Shown one piece after another: positions 33,548 to 41,802 of a stretch of 64,000 bases of DNA; positions within the stretch are counted from its first letter, which is position 1; the number at the start of each line of letters is the position of its first letter. A program made the translations under genes and the position numbers. The notes under the pieces were generated by a model. That model worked only from the letters and a program-made list of their open reading frames with translations. It had not been told where the DNA came from and searched no databases. The stretch comes from Palsa-1233 sp031367105 (lineage in GTDB: Bacteria; Gemmatimonadota; Gemmatimonadetes; Gemmatimonadales; GWC2-71-9), in contig JANLPG010000129.1 in the NCBI GenBank assembly GCA_031367105.1, positions 1-64,000 of the forward strand, in the 5' to 3' direction.

Positions 33548-33976
33548 TCAGGGGCGCGCCCGGATCCGGGTGAGCGACAACGCGGCGCTGTCGAGCGTGC
33601 GCCAGAGATTCCAGGCGAGGAGGTAGGCGCCGATCGCCGAGGCGGTCGCACCGACGCCGAGGATTGCGCCACCGGTCACGGGATCGTGGAGGCGCCACCC
33701 GAAGCCAAGGGCCATCGCGGCCACGCCGATGTTGGCGAGGAGCAGGTGACTCCGCGCCATCGCGGGGGAAAAGAGCGGTGTCGCCGCAAAGCGCGGAAAG
33801 ACGTGGTAGGCGACGCCGGAGATCATCATCGTGACGAAGCCGAGCAGCATCAGATGCAGATGGGCAGTGCGATACACTCCCCACGCCGGGTGCACTGCCA
33901 TCGCGACCCCGACTGACACACCGGTCACCAGCCAGAGCAGCGAGGCCCGCAGGAATCCGGTGGTGTACGCTTCCAT
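33548..33976 (-). CDS. Four-helix membrane protein resembling haem-copper oxidase subunit I fragments
   Basis: A 142-residue membrane protein with four predicted helices. HLHLMLLGFVTMMISG followed by VAYHVFPRF resembles a stretch of cbb3-type subunit I and NnrS-like proteins, with several His that could ligate haem. Function unproven; short proteins of this sort occur near denitrification genes. ATG at 33976 overlaps the cupin stop by one base (TGATG), so the two form a unit. It ends shortly before the nosZ operator. Confidence 0.7.
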   Translation of the reverse strand: MEAYTTGFLRASLLWLVTGVSVGVAMAVHPAWGVYRTAHLHLMLLGFVTMMISGVAYHVFPRFAATPLFSPAMARSHLLLANIGVAAMALGFGWRLHDPVTGGAILGVGATASAIGAYLLAWNLWRTLDSAALSLTRIRARP

Positions 33977-34299
33977 CAGCAGACCCCGCAACAGCCGGCG
34001 ATCAGGTGGACGGTGACCTCCAGCCCGGCCTCCCCGGCCGTAACGGCGTGGAGGACGTTCGGGTCGACCTGCACCCGATCGCCGGTCGCGAGGGGCGCTG
34101 CTGTTCCATCCGAGATGGTGCAGCTGCCCGAGCCTCGCGTCACGGTGATCAGGATGCGCGACGCGTTCCGGTGCGCTGGCAACTCCTGCCAGGGATCGAA
34201 GGTGATCGTGAAATGGCGGCCATCCGAATCGTCGCTGACGTCCGAAACGATCGGACGGCCAGCGGACGGTGAGATGGGAACTTCGGCGGATGGCAGCAT
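33976..34299 (-). CDS. Small cupin-fold protein with C-terminal CCxxC
   Basis: A 107-residue protein with the strand pattern of a single cupin domain (FDPWQELPAHRN, then GTAAPLATGDRVQVDPNVLHAV). The double-stranded helix lacks the full set of cupin metal His. It ends in AGCCGVC, a cysteine cluster that could bind metal or act in redox chemistry. ATG at 34299 is preceded by GGAG. Shares an intergenic region with the divergent Crp/Fnr gene. Probable member of the same regulon as nosZ. Confidence 0.7.
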   Translation of the reverse strand: MLPSAEVPISPSAGRPIVSDVSDDSDGRHFTITFDPWQELPAHRNASRILITVTRGSGSCTISDGTAAPLATGDRVQVDPNVLHAVTAGEAGLEVTVHLIAGCCGVC

Positions 34300-34352
34300 C
34301 GGGTGCTCCAGTAAGGGTCGCCCCAATCGTCGCCGGAGGCCCCCGCCCGTGC

Positions 34353-34368
34353 CGTGACGCTTGTCACA
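34353..34368. promoter_or_regulatory. Crp/Fnr-type operator between cupin and regulator genes
   Basis: GTGA CGCTTG TCACA, differing from the nosZ site at only two of sixteen positions. Its centre is about 61 bases from the cupin start, which suits class II activation. It is only 28 bases from the regulator start, which suits autoregulation. Confidence 0.72.
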
Positions 34369-34395
34369 GAGCGGTTCCCGCGCTTCATTCGCTGT

Positions 34396-35094
34396 ATGCC
34401 ATCGCTCGTCGCCGTCCTGCAGCAGATCCCGATCTTTGCCGAACTGGAGCAGCGTGTCGTGGCCCAGCTCGCCGCGCGCTGCGTGCCGCGAACCGTCGGT
34501 GAGGGGTTCACGCTCTTTCGTGCGGGAGAGCGCTGCGCGGGGTTGTACGTCGTGCTGGAGGGGCGGGTGCGGGTCTATCGGTCGTCACCCGATGGCCGCG
34601 AGCAGACGGTGGCGGTGGAGGGGGCCGGTCGCCCGGTGGCGGAGTTACCACTCTTCGACGGGGGCCCCTACCCAGCGAGCGCCGTGACGATGACACCGAG
34701 TCAGCTGGTGTTCCTCCCGCGCGGTGAGTTTGAGCACGCCTTCCGCGCCGATCCCGATGTCGCCGCGGCCGTGGTGCGCTCGCTCGGCGGGCGATTGCGT
34801 CACCTGGTGCAATTGCTCGAGACGGTGGCGTTCCGGGATGTCGCCGCACGGCTGGCAATGCTGCTGGCCGACTACGCCGACCAGACCGGAGCAGCTCAGG
34901 GCGACGGCGTGGCGTTCGAGTTGGATCGGACGCAGGAAGAACTCGCTGCCGAAATCGGCACGGCGCGGGAATCGGTCTCGCGGGCGCTCAAGCAGCTGAC
35001 CACCCGCGGGCTGATCCGGAATCGGGCCGGCAACCGCTTTCTGGTGGCTCCCAGCGAACAGTTGCGCGCCTGGGCCCGCACCGGTGGGATGTGA
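34396..35094 (+). CDS. Crp/Fnr-family transcriptional regulator
   Basis: A 232-residue regulator: N-terminal cyclic-nucleotide-type effector domain (about 5-120), long dimer helix (about 125-160) and C-terminal winged HTH. The recognition helix reads TARESVSRALKQL, with Arg191, Glu192 and Arg196 equivalent to the GTGA-reading residues of CRP; FNR has Val at the first of these. No N-terminal [4Fe-4S] cysteine set is present, so it is not an oxygen-sensing FNR and may sense NO/haem or a small molecule as DNR/NnrR-type proteins do. ATG at 34396 is chosen; an in-frame GTG at 34354 lies inside the operator. Likely controller of the nos block. Confidence 0.88.
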   Translation: MPSLVAVLQQIPIFAELEQRVVAQLAARCVPRTVGEGFTLFRAGERCAGLYVVLEGRVRVYRSSPDGREQTVAVEGAGRPVAELPLFDGGPYPASAVTMTPSQLVFLPRGEFEHAFRADPDVAAAVVRSLGGRLRHLVQLLETVAFRDVAARLAMLLADYADQTGAAQGDGVAFELDRTQEELAAEIGTARESVSRALKQLTTRGLIRNRAGNRFLVAPSEQLRAWARTGGM

Positions 35095-35107
35095 GACATC
35101 CGTCACA
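35087..35107. promoter_or_regulatory. Overlapping palindromes upstream of the DUF2249 gene
   Basis: GGATGT GAG ACATCC (35087-35101) overlaps TGTGA-N8-TCACA (35090-35107). The second has the half-sites of the nosZ operator but a spacing of 8 rather than 6. It includes the Crp/Fnr stop codon and lies 33 bases before the DUF2249 start. Confidence 0.45.
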
Positions 35108-35140
35108 GCGGGCCGGCGGCACAGCCGACATCATTGCTCC

Positions 35141-35692
35141 ATGAGCACCGTCAATCAGATGGTCGACACGCCGCTGCCGGAGTTCGATCCCGCGCGAATC
35201 ATCGAGCTCGATGTGCGCGAGTTGCTGCGCAGCGGCGGCGAGCCCCGCAGCCAGATTATCGCGGCCGCCGACGCCCTGCCCAAGGGCTATGTCCTGCATC
35301 TCCGGACCACCTTCCGCCCCGAGCCACTCCTCAAGCTGATGCACCAGCGAGGGTTCCACTTTCATACTGCGGACTTTGGCGAGTCGGACTGGTCCAGCTG
35401 GTTCTGGCGCACGGCCCCGCCTCCCACCGCGACCCGTCCCGGCAGCGGGAGCGGCATCGACCGCGAAGGCGCCGAGGACTACCGCCTGCTACCACCGCCG
35501 GAACCGCTGCTCCGCATCCTCGCGCGGATCAGCGCCGAAACGGCGCCGTTCGATGTCCTGCTGCCGTTCTATCCGGAGCCGTTGATCGCCCTGCTCCGCG
35601 ACGAGCCGTGGTCGCTGGAGTTGGTGGCGGAGGCCTCTGATGGCGTGCGGGTGCGCTTGACGCCACGATCCGACCCGCCGTCGGAGGCGTAA
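35141..35692 (+). CDS. DUF2249 domain protein
   Basis: A 183-residue cytoplasmic protein. The DUF2249 pattern is clear in the first half: IELDVRELLRSG, IIAAADALPKGYVLHLRTTF and EPLLKLMHQRGFHF. A second related fold may occupy residues 110-175 (PPEPLLRILARI, PFYPEPLIALLRD). Such domains are common beside denitrification and NO-related genes but have no proven activity. The TusA-like fold suggests small-molecule or sulfur handling. ATG at 35141. Lies downstream of the regulator on the same strand. Confidence 0.8.
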   Translation: MSTVNQMVDTPLPEFDPARIIELDVRELLRSGGEPRSQIIAAADALPKGYVLHLRTTFRPEPLLKLMHQRGFHFHTADFGESDWSSWFWRTAPPPTATRPGSGSGIDREGAEDYRLLPPPEPLLRILARISAETAPFDVLLPFYPEPLIALLRDEPWSLELVAEASDGVRVRLTPRSDPPSEA

Positions 35693-35736
35693 CGAGCCAG
35701 CGGCGGACACCGCTTTCGCGAGTTCCGCCGCCCGAG

Positions 35737-35807
<71 letters not shown>

Positions 35808-35817
35808 AACGGCCGGG

Positions 35818-35846
35818 ATTCTACCCCCGATCGGGGCCAGCGGCAA
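35818..35846 (-). promoter_or_regulatory. Promoter of tRNA-Cys
   Basis: Minus strand TTGCCG (35846-35841), 17-base spacer, TAGAAT (35823-35818), placing the start a few bases before the mature 5' end. The spacer contains the perfect palindrome CCCCGATCGGGG. Confidence 0.7.
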
Positions 35847-35888
35847 TGCGCGATGCCAGCCGATCCTCACCCCGCGCCAGAAGCCGAA

Positions 35889-36920
35889 TCAGTTATCGAG
35901 CAGCTCCCCGAATGCCTTCAGCGGCCCCACTCGGTCGGCCACCACCTTCACCAGCACCGTCAGCGGTACCGCCAGCACCGCGCCGGTGATCCCCCAGACC
36001 CAACCCCAGAAAAGCAGGCCGATGAAGATCGCCACCGGATTGAGCGGCAGCCGGCGACCAAGCAGCATCGGCGTGGCGATGTTGCTCTCGATCATATTGA
36101 TCACAAAGAAGGCGCCCATCGCAAGTAGCGGTTCTCGAGTCGTATCGAACGTCACCAGGCCAGCCAGCCCGATCACCAGCAGCGTGACGACCGCTCCGAT
36201 GTACGGGATGAAGTTGAGCACCGCCGCCACGACAGCCCACAGCGCTGGATTGGGAAAGTCGATCAGGACGAGGGCACCCCAGGTGAGCAGGCCGACTCCC
36301 GCATTGATCACCGTGCTGAGGAGGAGGAAATGAGACATCCGCGCCTGCATCTCGACAATGGCGGCCGCCATTTCGCGGCGATGTCGCTCCGGCAGCATAT
36401 CGGCAAATTTTTCCCGAAAGCGATCACCGCTCGCGAGCAGGAAATACGTCAGGAAGATCACCGTCATCAGGGCGCCGAGCAGGCTCAGCGTGGTGCCCGA
36501 GAGCTTGCTCAGCAGGCCGGCCGGCGCCACCGTCACCGAGGGCGCTGGCGCGCTCCCACCCACCACTCCGCCCTGGGTGACTTGCTGCACCTTCTCTGCC
36601 GTCTGCTGCAGCTGCTGGAGCGGCTTGGCGAGTCGCCGGATCTTCCGCTCGATCTGCCCCAGCGATTTGGGAGCGCGATCGAGCCAGTCCGCCGCAGGTG
36701 AGGCGAGCAACCCGAGCGAGGTGACCCCCACCGCTGTGACGCCCAATACAATCAGTCCGGCCGCCAGCGCCGCCGGCACGCGGCGGCGAACCAGCCAACG
36801 CACCGTCGGCGCCAGCAGCAGCGCCATCAGCCCCGAGACCGCGACCGGGAGGAGGAAGGAACTGCCGAGACGGAGCGCCGCGACAACGAGCAGGAGGAAG
36901 ATGCCGATAACAGGAGTCAC
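35889..36920 (-). CDS. AI-2E/PerM-family membrane transporter
   Basis: A 343-residue inner-membrane protein with about eight helices. N-terminal paired helices are followed by a helical hairpin region, then the conserved core NFIPYIGAVVTLLVIGLAG and ALWAVVAAVLNF, and the C-terminal LLFWGWVWGITGAVLAVPL. Members act as exporters of small molecules or as Na+/H+ antiporters; the substrate is unknown. GTG at 36920 follows GAGGTAA. Sits between tRNA-Cys and the CtaG gene with its own spacing (75 bases), so probably a separate transcript. Confidence 0.88.
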   Translation of the reverse strand: MTPVIGIFLLLVVAALRLGSSFLLPVAVSGLMALLLAPTVRWLVRRRVPAALAAGLIVLGVTAVGVTSLGLLASPAADWLDRAPKSLGQIERKIRRLAKPLQQLQQTAEKVQQVTQGGVVGGSAPAPSVTVAPAGLLSKLSGTTLSLLGALMTVIFLTYFLLASGDRFREKFADMLPERHRREMAAAIVEMQARMSHFLLLSTVINAGVGLLTWGALVLIDFPNPALWAVVAAVLNFIPYIGAVVTLLVIGLAGLVTFDTTREPLLAMGAFFVINMIESNIATPMLLGRRLPLNPVAIFIGLLFWGWVWGITGAVLAVPLTVLVKVVADRVGPLKAFGELLDN

Positions 36921-36995
36921 GTGAGTTACCTCGGAGGAAAACCGCGATCGGCAAAGCTACTCCCCCGGTGCGGCCCCGGGGCGCGATGTACCGCG

Positions 36996-37790
36996 TCAGG
37001 CGTGGGCGAGACCCCGATTCCGAGACGTCCCACGATAAAACACCACCGCCGTCGCGATCCAGAGCGGCAAGTCGCCGATCAGCTTCATCACCAATCCGGC
37101 GAGCTGGATGTCTTCGTTGGCTGTAAAGTGTGCTGACACGCGCGGTGCCAGTTCGTAGAGCCGGTAGATCGGCCAGTCGGAGAACACCATCATCATTGCG
37201 GGGATCGTCGGCACCACGGTCGCACCGAAGAGATATCCCATCATCCCGAAGACGCCCAGTCGGACCAGGCCGGCTGGTGCCAGAATCGGCCACCAGAGAA
37301 AGCAGCCCGCCACCAGCCAGGCAATGTCGATCGCGAAGGACCCCAGTTGGGTCGTCATCGCCGCATCGACCACCGACGGAAAATGCGTTGTCAGCACCAG
37401 GAGGTTATAGGCCAGCAATCCCGGCAGTGCCCCCGCGAAGAAGTGCAGCAGCCGGGAGCGGCGGGATCCCGCGGGAGCCAGCCGCTGCCAGCCATCGGCC
37501 GGTATGCTCCGCAGCAGCGATGGCGCCACCAGCAACGTGAGGGTCAGGAATTGCACCGTGTGCACGCTGGCCAGGTACCCTGCCCCAAGCTTGCCGACCG
37601 GCCAGTCGAGCGTCAGCAACAAGCCGACCCACGCGACTGCGAACCAGGCCGTCGGCCGACGCGACCAGCGTTGCCGGCGCCCCAGGATCCACCAGAACCC
37701 GCCGAGCAACAGGAGGAGGAGGTGCACCCCAGGATACCACTGCCAGTTCCAGTTCCACGGGAGTCCTGTTGCGGCGCACCACCACTGCAT
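36996..37790 (-). CDS. ctaG: CtaG-type cytochrome c oxidase assembly protein (caa3 family)
   Basis: A 264-residue integral membrane protein with about seven helices. Family marks are HTVQFLTLTLLVAPSLL, PGLLAYNLLVLTTHFP and DQxLAGLVMKL-like DIQLAGLVMKLIGDLPLW near the C-terminus. Caa3-CtaG proteins help insert copper into aa3/caa3 oxidases. Next to SCO1 and near nosZ it may serve the CuA centre of NosZ or of an oxidase encoded elsewhere. ATG at 37790. No oxidase subunits are in the window. Confidence 0.85.
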   Translation of the reverse strand: MQWWCAATGLPWNWNWQWYPGVHLLLLLLGGFWWILGRRQRWSRRPTAWFAVAWVGLLLTLDWPVGKLGAGYLASVHTVQFLTLTLLVAPSLLRSIPADGWQRLAPAGSRRSRLLHFFAGALPGLLAYNLLVLTTHFPSVVDAAMTTQLGSFAIDIAWLVAGCFLWWPILAPAGLVRLGVFGMMGYLFGATVVPTIPAMMMVFSDWPIYRLYELAPRVSAHFTANEDIQLAGLVMKLIGDLPLWIATAVVFYRGTSRNRGLAHA

Positions 37791-37875
37791 CGCTAGTTCG
37801 CTCCGCCAACGACATCGCTCCGCGCCGCTCCGACGACGCGACCCCTGGCTGCGGACTCGAGCGGGATTGAGTTAC

Positions 37876-38514
37876 TCACGGCGAGCGACCGTACGCGACC
37901 AGCGCCGGAAGATCGTGCGCCCAGTCGCGCTGCCGGGTCCCGAACGGATACACCACTCGGCCCCGGCCATCGCGCGTGTAGGCGATGACCGTGGCCGCGT
38001 GCCCCACACCATATCCCCCGCTGGCGTCACGCACGGAGTCACGCTCGGCGGGGAGGAGTTTCACCATCGCCTGTGCCGCTGCGAGCACCGAGTCGGAGGC
38101 GGTAAGCCCGATAAATGCCGGGCTGAATCCCTTCACCCAGTGGTCGAGCACCGACAGCGAATCGCGCGCCGGGTCGGTGGTCACGAAAATCACCAGCACG
38201 TCGCGCTGGATCTCGTCGGGAAGTTTGTCGAGCACCGCAGCGATGTTCGCCAGGTGCACCGGGCAGATGTCGGGACAATGCGTGTATCCGAAGAACAGCA
38301 GTGTCACCTTTCCGGCCGTCTTCGCAACGAAAGGAAAGGGCGCCCCCTTCGAGTCGGTAAACGTGAAGTCGGGCTTGGCCACCGGCGTGGGCAATTCGGC
38401 GCCGAAAAATCCGCCAGGCGAAAGCGCTCGCTGCTCCCCCCCCCTGCACCCGGCCGCCGCGGCAAGCAAGCCAGCGGCGGGTACGACCAGCAGGGTCTTC
38501 AACAGCATCGTCAC
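37876..38514 (-). CDS. SCO1/SenC-family copper chaperone lipoprotein
   Basis: A 212-residue lipoprotein with signal peptide and lipobox AAAGC, then a thioredoxin fold. The copper site is TGYTHCPDICP-like (GYTHCPDICP, two Cys) plus the distant His in GVGHAA. SCO proteins load or reduce the CuA cysteines of cytochrome oxidase and, in several bacteria, of NosZ. The GTG at 38514 or the ATG two codons later could start it. Located 86 bases upstream of ctaG on the same strand. Confidence 0.9.
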   Translation of the reverse strand: MTMLLKTLLVVPAAGLLAAAAGCRGGEQRALSPGGFFGAELPTPVAKPDFTFTDSKGAPFPFVAKTAGKVTLLFFGYTHCPDICPVHLANIAAVLDKLPDEIQRDVLVIFVTTDPARDSLSVLDHWVKGFSPAFIGLTASDSVLAAAQAMVKLLPAERDSVRDASGGYGVGHAATVIAYTRDGRGRVVYPFGTRQRDWAHDLPALVAYGRSP

Positions 38515-38563
38515 ACGATCTCGCAGGGTCAGGGTTCCGGTCCGTCCGTGGAGCCGTCAGTGG

Positions 38564-38974
38564 CTACTGTTCCAACACCTTGACGGAATCCACATAATAG
38601 GCCGTCTCGCCGAAGCAGGTCGTCGGCACGCCCCGATGCTCGGCGTACTGCAGCACGACCCGTCGGCCGAGCCCGGCTGCGACCTGCTTCGCGACGGCCG
38701 CATCACGCACCGTAAAATTCCACAGCGTCGGCGCGACTCCTGGCACCGTGGTCATCGCGAGCTCGCCCTCCCACGTCTTGCAAACCCAGCCCTTGCGGGA
38801 AAACTTCTGGAGGATCCCTGCCCGGTCGCCCTCGGAGTATGACCAGTCAAGCGCCATCCCGACATAGATCGAGAAGAGCAGCACTGGCACAACGACCACC
38901 GCCAAGGCGATCAAAAGCGGGCGACGCCGCCGGGGCGTCGGGGTTGGCTCGGAACTCGGGGTCAGGTCGGTCAC
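38564..38974 (-). CDS. Conserved membrane-anchored hypothetical protein
   Basis: A 136-residue protein with a Pro/Arg-rich N-terminus, one membrane helix (about 20-42) and a periplasmic domain. The segment YSEGDRAGILQKFSRKGW, followed by CKTWEGELAM, resembles a widespread uncharacterised family. Two Cys (near 65 and 121) may form a disulfide. GTG at 38974. No function is known; it lies upstream of SCO1 by 49 bases. Confidence 0.7.
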   Translation of the reverse strand: MTDLTPSSEPTPTPRRRRPLLIALAVVVVPVLLFSIYVGMALDWSYSEGDRAGILQKFSRKGWVCKTWEGELAMTTVPGVAPTLWNFTVRDAAVAKQVAAGLGRRVVLQYAEHRGVPTTCFGETAYYVDSVKVLEQ

Positions 38975-39006
38975 CGGCTGCTCACGAAGAAAAGGTCGAG
39001 TGAAGT

Positions 39007-40617
39007 TTAGCGCACCGCGCGGGCACTCGTCGAGAAGACGAACCCTTTGCCCACGACAAAAACCCAGCCCGCTGGTTGCCGGTCCGACGCGAACCGTCGC
39101 ACCAGATCCAACCGGCTCGCGCCATCATCTGGCGCCCGGGACGGACCGAGTCGGAGGCCGACACCGGCATCCCAGCCGGTGCGCCGTGGTGTACCGCGGT
39201 ACCAAGCCCCGCCGTAGTCAACGAACGTCGCCAATCCCACCCCGGTGACCTTCGCCAGTTCCTTGAAGGCGGTATAGCGGTATTCGATCGTCCCGAAAAA
39301 CTGGCGGTCGCCGGTAAAGGCGTGCTCCCGAAATCCCCGAGGGCCGGCGCCGAGGCCGAGATCATATTCGCTGCCCACCACCGGGTTCCGGAGCATCCCG
39401 CCCTCGGCGTGGAAGAGGAACTGGTGCCGCGCTGAGGGCAGCAGTGCGGCAGTCGCCGCCAGCTGCACCTGACCGGAATCGAGGCCGTTGCCGGTGAACA
39501 GCCCGGCGGCGATGAAATCGGCGGTGAGGAAGCCCCCGGGGAGGCGAGTGCCAGTATGGGCTCCCACACCGGGAGCGATGCCGTTTTCGGCGTACCCGAA
39601 GGCAGTTGGCGCCGCGAAGAGCGAGAGCCGCACCACCGAGCTCAGGTCGACATCCTCAGGCCGACCGAACGACTGATATCCACGCACCACCAGGTAGTCG
39701 GCGCGGCGCAACTCGACGTATCCGCCCACTGCCGCCGTCACTGAACGGGTCGGGATCCGGTCGACATCATACCGGCGCTGGGTCGCGAAATCGTCGCGCC
39801 GCACCTGCGCCACCGCCCCGACTCGCAGATAGCCGCGTGACGAGGCCGACAGCGCGCGACTCACATCGAGTCGGGTGAGCAGGTAGCGCCGCTGGAAGGT
39901 GTCGCTCGGCGCCGCAAATCCGTCGCGAAAGGTGAAGATCCGCTCGCGCCGGGTATCGAACTCGAGGTAGGCACCGCTCCGCGTGGCCAGCGAAAAGTAG
40001 GGCTTGCTGATCACGGTGGAGAGCAACTTGCCATCGGAGCGATTGGCGTAGACCAGATTGATGCCGACCGAATTGGCCAGCAGTCGTTGCTTCCGGAACT
40101 GAAGGATCGTGCTGGTGCGGTCGGGATCCTTCTTGTACAGCAACTGCGTCTGGGTCAGTGTGCCGAGGAGGTTGTCCTCGATCAGCGCCAGGGTGTATGC
40201 CACCGAACCGCCGGTCGACTTGAAGCGGAAGTCGGGGCGGGTACTCCAACCGTCGCGCGTGAAGACCTGCATCGTGAGGCCGGAATCGGTGCGGACCGAG
40301 TCGACGCGCACGGTACTGAAGACGCCAAGCCGACGGAGATTGCGGGCCGTTTCGGCCGACAGTGCCGCGTCGAAGCGGTCGCCGCGCTGGAATAACAGTT
40401 CACGCCGGATCAGCGGCGCCCGCGTCGGGACGTGCAACGCGTTGATGATGCGAATCCCGAAGAAGGACCCCTCGGAGGCGTCGAAAATATTGCGACGGTC
40501 GAGGGTGATCGCGGTGATGACGCGGGAGCTGTCCGGCGACGCCTGTGCCATCACCGGCAGCGGTGTCAGCAAGGCCATCACGAGGTAGTGGGGAAGCACA
40601 CGGACCGGCGTCGGCAC
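39007..40617 (-). CDS. BamA/TamA-type outer-membrane beta-barrel protein
   Basis: About 536 residues: signal peptide ending VMAQA, one POTRA-like domain (about 45-120, including RDGWSTRPDF at its end), then a 16-strand type barrel (surface antigen family) closing with a C-terminal aromatic strand. The conserved barrel motif GPRGFREHAF is a variant of the VRGY/F element. With only one POTRA it is not BamA itself; proteins of this kind insert or export partner proteins or lipids. GTG at 40617 is selected; the longer frame to 40965 is read through the neighbouring gene. Downstream GTG/ATG codons to 40578 are alternatives. Confidence 0.78.
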   Translation of the reverse strand: MPTPVRVLPHYLVMALLTPLPVMAQASPDSSRVITAITLDRRNIFDASEGSFFGIRIINALHVPTRAPLIRRELLFQRGDRFDAALSAETARNLRRLGVFSTVRVDSVRTDSGLTMQVFTRDGWSTRPDFRFKSTGGSVAYTLALIEDNLLGTLTQTQLLYKKDPDRTSTILQFRKQRLLANSVGINLVYANRSDGKLLSTVISKPYFSLATRSGAYLEFDTRRERIFTFRDGFAAPSDTFQRRYLLTRLDVSRALSASSRGYLRVGAVAQVRRDDFATQRRYDVDRIPTRSVTAAVGGYVELRRADYLVVRGYQSFGRPEDVDLSSVVRLSLFAAPTAFGYAENGIAPGVGAHTGTRLPGGFLTADFIAAGLFTGNGLDSGQVQLAATAALLPSARHQFLFHAEGGMLRNPVVGSEYDLGLGAGPRGFREHAFTGDRQFFGTIEYRYTAFKELAKVTGVGLATFVDYGGAWYRGTPRRTGWDAGVGLRLGPSRAPDDGASRLDLVRRFASDRQPAGWVFVVGKGFVFSTSARAVR

Positions 40618-40622
40618 CAGCG

Positions 40623-40886
40623 TCAGCTCAGACTCTCCAGCAGGCGCCAGAGCTCGAGGGGGGAGAATTCGGCGAAGCGGCTCTTCAGGTCGGGGACGCT
40701 CCACTCGCGAAAGATCCACGACGAGGAGCGCCGGACGTCGCCGGCGACGAAGTGGACCCGTCCGGCGATGACCGGTCCGTCCTGCCGTGTCTCGAGATGC
40801 ACCGACCACGTCGTCCCCCCACGGGCGAGGTCGCCCATATGGTCGGCGTTGCTGAGGTCGATGGTGTCGGACGGCGGAGTGGTCAT
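40623..40886 (-). CDS. Small hypothetical protein
   Basis: An 87-residue soluble protein with a beta-rich first half (TWSVHLETRQDGPVIAGRV) and a terminal helix (SPLELWRLLESL). No recognised family. ATG at 40886. It precedes the BamA-like gene by 5 bases and is divergent from the zinc-ribbon gene at 40981. Confidence 0.6.
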   Translation of the reverse strand: MTTPPSDTIDLSNADHMGDLARGGTTWSVHLETRQDGPVIAGRVHFVAGDVRRSSSWIFREWSVPDLKSRFAEFSPLELWRLLESLS

Positions 40887-40980
40887 CGGGGCCAGTGCTG
40901 AGGACTCCCAAGGGTAGCAACGCTCCCCGGCCTGCGCCAGCAGGGAACGCTATATTGGGCCGCATACCTCAGGAGACTCC

Positions 40981-41802
40981 GTGAGCCAGAACGCCCCGAC
41001 TACCTGCCCCCGCTGCGGCGCCACCTCGCAGGGAAACTTTTGCGGCTCCTGCGGCACCGCGCTGGGGCCTCGCCCCTGCACCGGCTGCGGGACCACACTA
41101 GCTCCCGGGGCCCGGTTCTGCGCCAGCTGCGGCACCGCCGTCCCCGGTGAGACTGCCCCGGCCGGCGGCGGCCTGGCTCCGTCCCTGATCGGAGCCCGGA
41201 CCAGCAGCCCGACCCCGTGGATCGTCGCGGGGATCCTCTGCGTCGTGGCCATCGGGAGCATCGTCTACTCAGCTCGGAGCGGCAACGAGCCGACCGGCGC
41301 GAATATGCCGAACGCCGGAAATGCGAGGGGTGTCGGCGCTGCCGACTCCACCCCCGCCACTCGTGCCCCCGATATCTCGAATATGACCCCGCGGGAACGC
41401 TTCACCCGGCTGGCCGACCGGATCCAGACGGCGATCGAGGCACGCGACTCCAATCAGGTCTTCCAGTTTTTCCCGATGGCCGAGGGCGCCTTCACCCAAC
41501 TCCCAGCAGCCGACCGCGACGTCGACGCGCGCTACCATATGGGAATGCTGTGGGCACAGGTCGGTGACTTCGTCAAGGCGAAGGGTCAGGCCGACTCGCT
41601 GATGAAGGCCGCTCCCGGAAACCTCTTCGGCTCCTATCTCTACGCGATGATCGCCGAATTTCGGGGCGATTCGGTCAATGCGAAGCAGTACCGGGCCGAT
41701 TTCCGCGACCACTACGATGCGGAGATGAAGTCCGGCCGCGTGGAGTACAAGGAACACGCGCCATTTCTCGAACAGTTCCGCAAGGGCGCCGGAGCGAAGT
41801 AA
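40981..41802 (+). CDS. Zinc-ribbon membrane protein with TPR-like C-terminus
   Basis: A 273-residue protein. Two N-terminal zinc ribbons (CPRCG...CGSCG and CTGCG...CASCG, residues about 9-60) are followed by a Gly/Pro linker, one membrane helix (about 80-97) and an extracytoplasmic helical domain (130-270) with TPR-like repeats. GTG at 40981 is preceded by AGGAG, with a TATATT at 40951. The stop overlaps the mqnD start (TAATG). No enzymatic role is visible. Confidence 0.75.
   Translation: MSQNAPTTCPRCGATSQGNFCGSCGTALGPRPCTGCGTTLAPGARFCASCGTAVPGETAPAGGGLAPSLIGARTSSPTPWIVAGILCVVAIGSIVYSARSGNEPTGANMPNAGNARGVGAADSTPATRAPDISNMTPRERFTRLADRIQTAIEARDSNQVFQFFPMAEGAFTQLPAADRDVDARYHMGMLWAQVGDFVKAKGQADSLMKAAPGNLFGSYLYAMIAEFRGDSVNAKQYRADFRDHYDAEMKSGRVEYKEHAPFLEQFRKGAGAK

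Noticed and set aside
39007..40965. Longer form of the BamA-like protein
   Set aside because: The extra 116 codons overlap the small gene at 40623-40886 in another frame and precede the signal peptide.
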